From Microcaldota archaeon (GTDB lineage: Archaea > Micrarchaeota > Micrarchaeia > Micrarchaeales > Micrarchaeaceae): a stretch of 7,873 nt of DNA. The number at the start of each line of letters is the position of its first letter. Position 1 is the stretch's first letter. The stretch is from contig JAJZLZ010000004.1 in assembly GCA_021850375.1 (NCBI GenBank), positions 1 through 7,873 of the forward strand, in the 5' to 3' direction. The notes beneath the pieces are model-generated. The model was not told the origin of the DNA. It did not search any database and was given only the letters and a program-made list of their open reading frames with translations. The translations under genes were made by a program, and so were the position numbers. This document shows positions 1 to 5,660 of the stretch, piece by piece.

Positions 1-1
1 T

Positions 2-745
2 GTCAAGGCTATAATGACTGTTATAGGGGGCTATAACTCAAACCAATTGCTTGATTACATTGATTATGATCTCATTAAAAATAATCCTAAGATTTTAGTA
101 GGTTATTCCGATATAACTGCGCTTCAAAATGCAATATTCAGAAAAACAGGCGTGGTTACCTATTCAGGGCCACACTTTTTCTCCTTCGGTTATTCCCACG
201 ATCTAAATTATACTAAGAATTATTTTTTAAAATGTCTTTTCGAAAGTAAACCCTTTAGCATAAAACCTTCAAAAGTTTCTACAGAATGGTGCTCTAAAGA
301 AGAAAAAGTACTATCACTGGAAAACGAGGGAAATTGGATTATTAGAAAAGGTAATGCGAGAGGCAGGATACTCGGAGCAAATCTTTGTACTTTCAATCTT
401 TTACATGGTACAAAATTTATGCCGAGCCTAAAAAATAGCATTTTATTTATAGAAGATGATGATGGCAGCAACAAACTACTTTTCGATAGGGATTTACAAT
501 CATTATTACATCAGCCACACGCAAAAGAAATAAGGGGCATAGTTATAGGACGTATGCAATCAGAAAGTGCAATTACTAAAGAGGTTCTCGAAACCATAAT
601 ATCTACAAAAGACATAGGAAATATACCAATACTTGCTAATGTTGATTTTGGGCATACATATCCAATGATAACCTTTCCTATAGGTGGAATTGCATCCTTG
701 AAAATTGAAGATGAAAAGTCTGAATTAAGGATCATAAAACACTAA
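2..745 (+). CDS. S66-family serine peptidase (LD-carboxypeptidase / MccF-like), 5' end cut by the window
   Basis: The frame is open to the left edge (V-K-A-I before the Met at 14), so the true start lies outside. Relative to the usual 300-350 residues, about 90-100 N-terminal residues are missing. Counting from Met 14, the visible family signatures are GGYNSN (5-10), GYSDIT with the nucleophile Ser at 32, the catalytic Glu at 147 in FIEDDD, and the catalytic His at 214 in DFGHTYP, followed by FPIGG. The Ser-Glu-His triad is therefore complete. Family members hydrolyse the L,D bond of murein tetrapeptides (LdcA) or cleave peptidyl-nucleotide antibiotics such as microcin C (MccF); the GGYNSN...GYSDIT wording is closer to the MccF-like branch. 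No signal peptide can be judged because the N-terminus is missing, but the family is normally cytoplasmic. Sampled lines are near 27-35% G+C against 40-50% in much of the tyrosyl-tRNA synthetase gene, which hints at transfer. The family call is firm; the substrate is not known. Confidence 0.9.
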   Translation, partial: VKAIMTVIGGYNSNQLLDYIDYDLIKNNPKILVGYSDITALQNAIFRKTGVVTYSGPHFFSFGYSHDLNYTKNYFLKCLFESKPFSIKPSKVSTEWCSKEEKVLSLENEGNWIIRKGNARGRILGANLCTFNLLHGTKFMPSLKNSILFIEDDDGSNKLLFDRDLQSLLHQPHAKEIRGIVIGRMQSESAITKEVLETIISTKDIGNIPILANVDFGHTYPMITFPIGGIASLKIEDEKSELRIIKH

Positions 746-951
746 TTGAAATAAAGTTTCCATGTGGATAGATATAAAAAATCCTTGAAACTATTGATTC
801 TCCTAATAATTCTAATAAAAAATCTATTGTAGCTGAGCAAATATCAAATCCTTTAAATTTTAATATTTGATTTAACCTTGCCACTTTGAGTAGCAGGTTC
901 TCTAACTTTTTGATCTAACCAGATTTGTCAAATTGACTTTTACCAGCGCAG

Positions 952-971
952 ATTGAGATTCTTATCTCAAT
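952..971. repeat. Perfect 8-bp hairpin with a 4-base loop
   Basis: ATTGAGAT (952-959) is followed by TCTT and then its exact reverse complement ATCTCAAT (964-971). There is no T-run after it, so it is not a classical terminator on either strand. Its role is unknown. Confidence 0.5.
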
Positions 972-1014
972 ATTTAATGTGAAAATCACTCAAAACTGTC
1001 CTGATTGGCGGTGA

Positions 1015-1030
1015 AAGTTGTTTACAACTT
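1015..1030. repeat. Perfect 6-bp hairpin with a 4-base loop
   Basis: AAGTTG (1015-1020), loop TTTA, then CAACTT (1025-1030). It lies about 45 bases after the hairpin at 952-971, in the less AT-rich middle of the spacer. The two could belong to one structured RNA, but there is no promoter or conserved motif to prove it. Confidence 0.35.
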
Positions 1031-1295
1031 GATTGGAGCAGGTATGTATGCGCGTTTGAGAGGCCTGAAAATGAGTACATAATAATGGGATTATTGCGAT
1101 AAAATTAACCAGGCTGAAAGATAAGATATTAGTAAATGGATGCTTTAATATCAAAAGAGTAGATTGGGGCGTTGCATGCTAAAAATACGGTACTTAATAA
1201 GATGGTCTTCCTAAAAATATGAACTCTTATAATAAATATTCTAGGAATTTAAAATAATAATTATTATGTCTAATGTTAAAAAAAACAATTTGCAG

Positions 1296-1311
1296 AGAAG
1301 GGCTTATATAG
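1296..1311 (+). promoter_or_regulatory. Archaeal promoter of tyrS (purine-rich BRE plus TATA box)
   Basis: A TTATATA box at 1304-1310 is preceded by a purine-rich stretch (AGAAGGG, 1296-1302) suitable for TFB contact. With the usual archaeal spacing of about 26 bases, transcription would start near 1333, leaving a leader of roughly 8 bases before the ATG at 1341. No Shine-Dalgarno sequence is visible, which fits near-leaderless translation. Confidence 0.6.
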
Positions 1312-1340
1312 ATTATACACAATAAAATAATGCGGTATTT

Positions 1341-2474
1341 ATGGAAGATAAAATCGAGCTAATTAAGAGGGCGCCAACAGAAGAGCTTCTTACAGAGGAA
1401 ACGATGAAAAAGCACATAGCGCAAGGGCTCAGCATAAGGCATTACATAGGATTTGAGATATCAGGATTTGTGCATTTTGGTACGGGGCTTTTGTCAATGC
1501 AGAAGGTAGCCGATTTTCAGGAGGCGGGGGCGGAAACAAACATATTCCTAGCTGATTATCATACATGGATAAACAAGAAGTTGGGGGGCGATCTTACCGA
1601 CATACGAAGGATAGGCGGCACGTACTTTAAAGAATGCCTTAAAAAGTCGCTTGAGGCCGTCGGCGGTGATTCGGAGAAGCTGAATTTTGTAATGGGCTCT
1701 GAACTCTATGCAAAGCTGGGCTCGCAGTATCTTGAAGATGTTATAAAGATTTCAAAAAGCATGTCTCTTGCCAGGGCAAAAAGGAGTATAACTGTGGCTG
1801 GAAGAAAGGAGGGCGAATCGGTGAGCTTGGGCCAGATGTTATACGTACCTATGCAGGTTGCCGACATATACAGCCAAAAGGTTAATTTGGCACATGCGGG
1901 GATGGATCAGAGAAAGGCGCACGTGGTTGCGCTGGATGTGTCAAAGGAATTCGGATATGAACCTGTTGCTGTGCACCACCATCTTCTAACCGGCATACAC
2001 ATGACAGAGGAGCAGAGGCTAAACATAATAGCTGCAAAAAACGAGAAGAACAGGGAGCTATTAGATCAACAGCTAATAGATGTTAAAATGTCTAAATCAA
2101 AGCCTGAGAGTGCGGTATTTATACACGATAGCGAGGAAGCAATTCGAAAGAAAATAATGGGCGCGTTCTGCCCAATGAAGGAGGTAAATCTTAATCCAAT
2201 AATGGATATATCAAACTATATTGTCTGGCCATACCTAATAAGGAAAAAGGCGGATTTTGAAATAGTAAATAAAAAGAAAAATACAACAAAGACTTATAAA
2301 ACGCAAAATGATCTGCAAAATGCATATCAGAGTGGAGATATACATCCGATGGATATGAAGGAGGCAGTCGCAGGGTATCTTGTAAGTATGCTTGAACCTG
2401 CAAGGAAGTATTTCTTAGAAGGTGCGGGAAAGAAATACTTAGAGGATCTCGAAGGGATAAAAATAACCCGTTAA
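1341..2474 (+). CDS. tyrS: Tyrosyl-tRNA synthetase, archaeal type
   Basis: Class I aminoacyl-tRNA synthetase that activates tyrosine with ATP and charges tRNA-Tyr in the cytoplasm. It is 377 residues long. After YIGFE (35-39, including the tyrosine-pocket Tyr) comes the HIGH-equivalent HFGT at 45-48. The pocket segment PMQVADIY carries the Gln and Asp that bind the substrate tyrosine in archaeal TyrRS, followed by the GMDQRKAH segment. The KMSKS loop is exact at residues 249-253 (2085-2099). The C-terminal part has the archaeal FCPMKEV and HPMDMKEAVA segments (compare YCPAG and HPMDLKNAVA in Methanocaldococcus TyrRS), and there is no bacterial S4-like domain. This separates it from bacterial TyrS. 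The sister enzyme TrpRS is the main alternative, but the pocket favours tyrosine. ATG 1341 is supported by the TATA box 31 bases upstream. The gene stands alone between spacers. Confidence 0.93.
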   Translation: MEDKIELIKRAPTEELLTEETMKKHIAQGLSIRHYIGFEISGFVHFGTGLLSMQKVADFQEAGAETNIFLADYHTWINKKLGGDLTDIRRIGGTYFKECLKKSLEAVGGDSEKLNFVMGSELYAKLGSQYLEDVIKISKSMSLARAKRSITVAGRKEGESVSLGQMLYVPMQVADIYSQKVNLAHAGMDQRKAHVVALDVSKEFGYEPVAVHHHLLTGIHMTEEQRLNIIAAKNEKNRELLDQQLIDVKMSKSKPESAVFIHDSEEAIRKKIMGAFCPMKEVNLNPIMDISNYIVWPYLIRKKADFEIVNKKKNTTKTYKTQNDLQNAYQSGDIHPMDMKEAVAGYLVSMLEPARKYFLEGAGKKYLEDLEGIKITR

Positions 2475-2486
2475 TTCCTCTTTTCT
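2475..2486 (+). terminator. Possible pyrimidine-rich terminator after tyrS
   Basis: A TTCCTCTTTTCT run begins directly after the tyrS stop codon, with no hairpin before it. Archaeal RNA polymerase can terminate at T-rich tracts alone, and the next gene has its own promoter, so a stop here is plausible but weakly supported. Confidence 0.25.
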
Positions 2487-2546
2487 AGCTTCAAATAAAT
2501 TTAATTTAGTTGCGCACATTCCCAAGTATGTAGGTGTTAATATCAA

Positions 2547-2554
2547 TTTATATA
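2547..2554 (+). promoter_or_regulatory. TATA box of the FKBP gene
   Basis: TTTATATA is centred near 2550.5, predicting a transcription start near 2577. This lies downstream of the in-frame GTG at 2574 but upstream of the ATG at 2583, and is the main reason to choose the ATG as start. Confidence 0.6.
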
Positions 2555-2582
2555 ATGTAAACTATAAATTTGAGTGATTGTT

Positions 2583-2870
2583 ATGGACGAGATTGTTTCT
2601 AAAGGGGATAGGATAAAGGTTGAATATATGGTAAGCTTGACCAGTGGGCAGGTAATAGACCAGAGTAAAGGCCGTGGTCCGCTCGAATTCAAGGTTGGGG
2701 GAGGAGAGATGATAAAGGGTTTTGACGATGCGGTAGTTGGCATGAAGCTAAACCAGGAAAAGACTGTGACTGTAGCTCCGGAGAACGCTTATGGTACAAA
2801 AAAGGGATCGCATCCGCTTGCGGGACAGACTTTGATATTTTGGATAAAAGTAGTGGAAATTGAGAAATAA
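2583..2870 (+). CDS. Minimal FKBP-type peptidyl-prolyl cis-trans isomerase (SlyD-like fold lacking the insert-in-flap domain)
   Basis: Catalyses cis-trans isomerisation of X-Pro bonds; cytoplasmic, with no signal peptide. From ATG 2583 it is 95 residues. It opens with VSKGDRIKVEY (5-15), has GRGPLEFKVG (30-39), the core IKGFDDAVVGM (44-54), PENAYG (66-71) and ends HPLAGQTLIFWIKVV (77-91). Most pocket positions are kept (Tyr15, Asp26, Phe36, Ile44, Phe47, Tyr70, Phe86), but the usual Phe before Asp26 is Ile25. HPLAG-TL is the signature that follows the insert-in-flap (IF) domain in SlyD and archaeal short FKBPs; here only the five residues TKKGS separate AYG from it, so the roughly 60-70-residue chaperone domain is absent. 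There is no His-rich metal tail. A GTG at 2574 would add three residues, but the TATA box argues against it. The family is certain; loss of the IF domain is inferred from motif order. Confidence 0.9.
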   Translation: MDEIVSKGDRIKVEYMVSLTSGQVIDQSKGRGPLEFKVGGGEMIKGFDDAVVGMKLNQEKTVTVAPENAYGTKKGSHPLAGQTLIFWIKVVEIEK

Positions 2871-2896
2871 ATATGAACACAAGCGGCATCTTTGCA

Positions 2897-2912
2897 GGAA
2901 AAGGATTTATTT
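2897..2912 (+). promoter_or_regulatory. BRE/TATA promoter of the LRV-repeat gene
   Basis: GGAAAAGG (2897-2904) is followed by ATTTATTT (2905-2912). The centre is about 26 bases before the ATG at 2934, so the transcript should start at or next to the start codon (leaderless). The promoter occupies the 63-base gap after the FKBP stop, showing that the gene can be transcribed on its own. Confidence 0.5.
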
Positions 2913-2933
2913 GTTTGTCATTAGTTATACTAT

Positions 2934-3314
2934 ATGGAAAAATCAATTGAAGGCACTCTGGCAATAGACCCAATAGACTATTATACAAAAATACTCTCTA
3001 GCGATAGGAATAGAATTGGACTTCATTTTATTCCAGTCCATGTAGCTCAAGAGCTATCAGAAAACAAAGAATTGTCACAGATACTGTGCACGCATCCATA
3101 CTATAACATACGCTCTATTTATGCTCTAGTGGCAACAGATCCTGCTCATATAAGCGCTCTTTCAAATGACGAATGGCGCGTACGGGCAAATCTTACTTTA
3201 AATCCCAATGTGCCTATGGATGTAATAAGGAGATTAGCTGAAGATAAAAATAGCCTGGTATCTAATGAGGCAAAGTCAAGGCTAAACTCCTCTGTTGATC
3301 TTCTGCGCAAATAA
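2934..3314 (+). CDS. Small LRV / HEAT-like alpha-repeat protein
   Basis: A soluble 126-residue protein with no signal peptide or membrane segment. Its second half follows the leucine-rich-repeat-variant (LRV) pattern, in which short units begin near an Asn-Pro and carry D-x-x-x-V-R. Units visible: P34-VHVAQELSENKELSQIL with NIRSIYALVATDP (58-70); an irregular unit at 71-89 with DEWRVRANLTL; and NPNVPMDVIRRLAEDKNSLV (90-109) running into SNEAKSRL (110-117). In this repeat class the units stack as alternating helices into a curved scaffold for protein or nucleic-acid binding. The only cysteine is Cys52, so the N-terminal iron-sulphur module of the Azotobacter LRV protein is absent. The ATG at 2934 is supported by the promoter spacing. 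The gene ends 9 bases from the convergent coiled-coil gene. The repeat assignment is by pattern; partner and function are unknown. Confidence 0.65.
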   Translation: MEKSIEGTLAIDPIDYYTKILSSDRNRIGLHFIPVHVAQELSENKELSQILCTHPYYNIRSIYALVATDPAHISALSNDEWRVRANLTLNPNVPMDVIRRLAEDKNSLVSNEAKSRLNSSVDLLRK

Positions 3315-3323
3315 AGCTGAATT

Positions 3324-4535
3324 TTATACTATTTTTATGCGCTTGTTATATTGTTTTTCAAATGCACTTTCTAAATCAGATACAATCTTGACTCTACGGC
3401 CTTTGAGTTCGTCTATGTACTCTGCGCGCCTTTTCGCATCGTTGGCAATTTTTGATATTTGCTCTTCTGCAAGATTTATGCTATTTAGCTCTGCTTGTAC
3501 TTTTCGCGTCTCATCTATTACCTTTTGTTCGTCACTCATAAGGCGGCGTATGGCGGTTGTAGTTAGAAGCATATTGTAAGATATAATTGCATCGATGCTC
3601 TCTGCCATATCACTAATTGGCCTAGTGCCTAATTCTCCTAATAAGAGCTCTTCTTTCAATGCTTTTAGCATGCCTATCATATCATTTAGGCTGGCCTCAT
3701 CTACTATGTGGCCAATAGGGTCTAAAATGTAGTCACTTAGGCGCAGTTTTCCGTTTGATTTATGGTCAAATTTTTTAGAAGCCTTGTGAAGCGGCATAAG
3801 CATTGATGTTATGACGGCTTTCATTTCAAATATCTCTTTGCGCAGTTTAGAGAGCTCAATATTCTTTGCGTCTATTTCGCCTAAAAGCTCTTTCTTGCGC
3901 AAATATAGACCTTCTTCTGGAACCTTTTTAATATCAGGCGCTACATTATTGGTACTTTCTTGCGCCTGTAAAATCTCAGTTGAAACGTCTAGAAGTCTAG
4001 ATGCAATATCTCTGACTTTAATGTACTTATCGTATTTATCCCTATTTTTAACAACGCTATTCCCTAATGCTATCTCATACTTCTCCATTTCAAAAATCAT
4101 ATTCTTGAACTCTTTTGTGTTTTCTGCGTATGCGTATATTACCTGCTTGAATGCGGTGTTGGTCTTTAATACCCTATTTTTTACATCCGCAATAGTTGTG
4201 AGCATTGCGGCGTATTTCTCATAGGGGTTTGAAATGCTTTTGTCAACTATTTTTGTTTCTATTATGTTATTTAAAACTCCGGCGTAGGCTCTCTTTTGAG
4301 ATTTTATCGAATTGACGTTCGGCATGTATATCTCTTCGGTGTTCGGCTCCGAAGAAAGGTTTTCAAATTGATCACAGGCGGCTTTAAACCTGATAGTTAA
4401 GTTTTGCATCTTTGTCTCTATCTCCCTGCCGTTTTTTTCAAGATCTTGCATCTCAGTTTTAACTATATCGTCTAAAAATGCTAAGATCGCCTTTTCGTCC
4501 ATAGGATTTAAATCGTTTCTTTTTCCAAAAAACAT
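3324..4535 (-). CDS. Coiled-coil protein of unknown function
   Basis: 403 residues, not recognised as a named family. It is almost wholly helical and highly charged, with long heptad-like stretches at about residues 12-60, 105-190, 207-250 and 320-395. Between them lies a shorter, more distinctive segment (about 251-300) with KKFDHKSNGKLRLSDYI and LDPIGHIVDEA, which looks like a hinge or conserved core; similar K-F...GK..L..Y..DP arrangements occur, as far as I recall, in uncharacterised archaeal coiled-coil proteins. A Pro/Asn-rich break at 192-207 separates the two halves. The C-terminus is basic (YNKRIKIV). There is no Walker A motif, so it is not itself an SMC/Rad50 ATPase, and there is no signal peptide or transmembrane segment. 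The start at 4535 gives MFFGKRND; a weak GAGG lies only two bases before it. A dyad and a TATA-like sequence lie upstream. Structural, adaptor or chromosome-associated roles are all possible. Confidence 0.75.
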   Translation of the reverse strand: MFFGKRNDLNPMDEKAILAFLDDIVKTEMQDLEKNGREIETKMQNLTIRFKAACDQFENLSSEPNTEEIYMPNVNSIKSQKRAYAGVLNNIIETKIVDKSISNPYEKYAAMLTTIADVKNRVLKTNTAFKQVIYAYAENTKEFKNMIFEMEKYEIALGNSVVKNRDKYDKYIKVRDIASRLLDVSTEILQAQESTNNVAPDIKKVPEEGLYLRKKELLGEIDAKNIELSKLRKEIFEMKAVITSMLMPLHKASKKFDHKSNGKLRLSDYILDPIGHIVDEASLNDMIGMLKALKEELLLGELGTRPISDMAESIDAIISYNMLLTTTAIRRLMSDEQKVIDETRKVQAELNSINLAEEQISKIANDAKRRAEYIDELKGRRVKIVSDLESAFEKQYNKRIKIV

Positions 4536-4547
4536 TGCCTCACTTTA

Positions 4548-4571
4548 ACCACGGGCGCCAAATCCCGTGGT
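4548..4571. repeat. 8-bp inverted repeat in the promoter/leader of the coiled-coil gene
   Basis: ACCACGGG (4548-4555) and its exact reverse complement CCCGTGGT (4564-4571) are separated by 8 bases. It is GC-rich in an AT-rich promoter. The minus-strand TATA-like box at 4574-4581 predicts a start near 4552, so the dyad fills the space between TATA box and start site: the position of a repressor operator. It could instead act as an RNA hairpin if transcription begins further upstream. Confidence 0.5.
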
Positions 4572-4573
4572 AG

Positions 4574-4585
4574 TATAAATTATAT
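4574..4585 (-). promoter_or_regulatory. TATA-like promoter of the coiled-coil gene
   Basis: On the minus strand this reads ATATAATTTATA, an archaeal TATA-type stretch roughly 45 bases before the ATG at 4535. The predicted transcription start near 4552 would give a leader of about 17 bases, longer than for the other genes in the window. Confidence 0.45.
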
Positions 4586-4653
4586 CTTAATCTTGATTGA
4601 ATCTTATATCCCTTTGGATTTATTTCGTATATAATATGTCGGCTATGGTGATA

Positions 4654-4727
4654 CTCCATGGCATATTTGACTGCAGATATGTTAATAAATTTAAAGCACA
4701 ATAAATATATCAGTGGATGCCATGGAG
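4654..4727. repeat. Widely spaced 11-bp inverted repeat flanking the trxB promoter
   Basis: CTCCATGGCAT (4654-4664) recurs as its exact reverse complement ATGCCATGGAG (4717-4727). The right copy covers the trxB start codon and the left copy lies upstream of the trxB TATA box. The centres are 63 bases apart, about six helical turns, so both copies face the same side of the DNA. A paired operator or looping site is possible; no regulator is identified. Confidence 0.4.
4685..4693 (+). promoter_or_regulatory. TATA-like box of trxB
   Basis: A TAAATTTA stretch is centred near 4689, predicting a transcription start near 4715. This places the ATG at 4722 about 7 bases into the transcript. The AT-rich ATAAATATAT at 4701-4710 is too close to the start codon to act as the TATA box. 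Confidence 0.45.
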
Positions 4728-5642
4728 ATTGAAAATATTATAATAATAGGATCCGGGCCAGCGGGATACTCTGCTGCTGTATATGCCGCAAGGGAGAGCT
4801 TTAATCCTTTAATGATAAGCGGATTTAATAAAGGCGGACAGCTAATGTTAACTTCCATAGTTGATAACTATCCGGGCTTTCCGGACGGGATTGACGGGCA
4901 GCAGCTAATGGAGCTGTTTAGGAAGCAGGCAGAGAGGTTTGGAACGAGATTTATCGATGATAATGTGACCAGGGTTGATTTTTCATCAAGCCCATATGCA
5001 GTATATGTGAATGATACAAAATATTTGTCGCGTTCAGTAATAATTGCCACCGGTGCATCGTCTAAATGGCTCGGAATAGACTCTGAGAAGCGACTTATCG
5101 GAAAGGGAGTAAGCAGCTGCGCTACATGCGATGCCCCATTTTTCAAGGGCAAGGATGTGGTGGTGGTTGGAGGGGGAGACACGGCAATGGAAGACTCTTT
5201 GTTTTTGACCAAATTTGCAAAGAGCGTAACGCTGGTGCATAGGCGCGAAGAGTTTAGGGCAAGCAAAATAATGCAGGCGAAGGTTAGGGAAAACCCAAAA
5301 ATAAGAATAATATTAAACGCGACAGTTGATGAGGTCTTGGGACTAAATGAAGTTAGTGGGGTTAAAATAAGGGACGTAAAGAACGGGCAGGAAAGCGAAC
5401 TAAAAGCCGATGGTCTATTTGTCGCAATAGGTCATTATCCAAACACGGATTTTGTAAAAGGCGCATTGAGCCTAGATGAAAAGGGCTACATTAATACTAT
5501 TGAAGAAGTAAAAACAAAAATACCTGGGATTTTTGCTGCAGGAGATGTCGTAGACCATGTATACAAGCAGGCCGCAACTGCCGCAGCAAGCGGAGTCAAG
5601 GCAGCGCTTGAGGCAAGGACATATCTAAATGAGAATGAATAA
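4722..5642 (+). CDS. trxB: Thioredoxin reductase, NADPH-dependent
   Basis: Low-molecular-weight flavoprotein that passes electrons from NADPH through FAD and a redox-active disulphide to thioredoxin in the cytoplasm. From ATG 4722 it has 306 residues, normal for the family. Domains in order: N-terminal FAD Rossmann motif GSGPAG (10-15); inserted NADPH domain with the CATC redox motif (Cys133, Cys136), GGGDTA (150-155) and HRREEFR (173-179), whose arginines are typical of NADPH preference; then C-terminal FAD motif AAGDVVDHVYKQAATAAASG. All key residues are present, and the sequence looks like the bacterial-type enzyme common also in archaea. An in-frame GTG at 4713 would add three residues, but the predicted transcription start favours the ATG. 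No thioredoxin gene is in view. One arm of an 11-bp inverted repeat overlaps the start codon. Its 3' end lies 18 bases from the convergent dinB. Confidence 0.95.
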   Translation: MEIENIIIIGSGPAGYSAAVYAARESFNPLMISGFNKGGQLMLTSIVDNYPGFPDGIDGQQLMELFRKQAERFGTRFIDDNVTRVDFSSSPYAVYVNDTKYLSRSVIIATGASSKWLGIDSEKRLIGKGVSSCATCDAPFFKGKDVVVVGGGDTAMEDSLFLTKFAKSVTLVHRREEFRASKIMQAKVRENPKIRIILNATVDEVLGLNEVSGVKIRDVKNGQESELKADGLFVAIGHYPNTDFVKGALSLDEKGYINTIEEVKTKIPGIFAAGDVVDHVYKQAATAAASGVKAALEARTYLNENE

Positions 5643-5660
5643 TCTGCTGCGTATATAAAA

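Larger units (their letters stand above)
746..1340. other. Gene-poor AT-rich spacer
   Basis: These 595 bases contain no recognisable protein, tRNA or stable RNA. Both flanks are very AT-rich; the middle (about 1000-1070) is richer in G+C. It holds two small perfect hairpins (952-971 and 1015-1030), a longer-looped AT-rich inverted repeat (843-849 with 865-871) and a 14-base AT palindrome (1254-1267). Two short plus-strand stretches are open in different frames (983-1099 and 1075-1179) but match nothing I recognise. The last 40 bases hold the promoter of the next gene. It may be the remains of a decayed gene or the edge of a transferred segment; this is inference. Confidence 0.5.

Noticed and set aside
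843..871. 7-bp inverted repeat ATCAAAT / ATTTGAT with a 15-base loop
   Set aside because: It is short, AT-rich and long-looped, with no T-run or conserved context; likely chance.
880..1130. Possible tRNA or C/D-box RNA (GGTTC at 896-900; CTGA motifs near 1000, 1065 and 1112)
   Set aside because: No cloverleaf can be folded around the GGTTC, and no proper RTGATGA C box pairs with the CTGA motifs.
1254..1267. 14-base perfect palindrome ATAATAATTATTAT upstream of tyrS
   Set aside because: It consists only of A and T in a very AT-rich stretch, where such palindromes arise easily; there is no link to a known site.
1331..2122. 12-base direct repeat TGCGGTATTTAT just before the tyrS start (1331-1342) and inside tyrS (2111-2122)
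   Set aside because: A single 12-base match is expected by chance in a window this size, and the second copy is explained by coding for Ala-Val-Phe-Ile.
3315..3323. Very short convergent gap between the LRV and coiled-coil genes, considered as a shared terminator
   Set aside because: Only 9 bases with no hairpin or clear T-run for either strand; any terminator would lie within the opposite gene and cannot be shown.
3811..4224. 137-codon plus-strand open frame inside the minus-strand coiled-coil gene
   Set aside because: It is antisense to a longer coding frame with consistent helical, charged composition; the product is a Ser/Leu/Phe-rich shadow with no family features.
4868..5266. 132-codon minus-strand open frame inside trxB
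   Set aside because: It overlaps a fully supported thioredoxin reductase with intact motifs and has no recognisable features of its own.
5643..5660. GTATATAAAA between trxB and dinB, considered as a TATA box
   Set aside because: It lies between two convergent gene ends with no start codon at a suitable distance on either strand.
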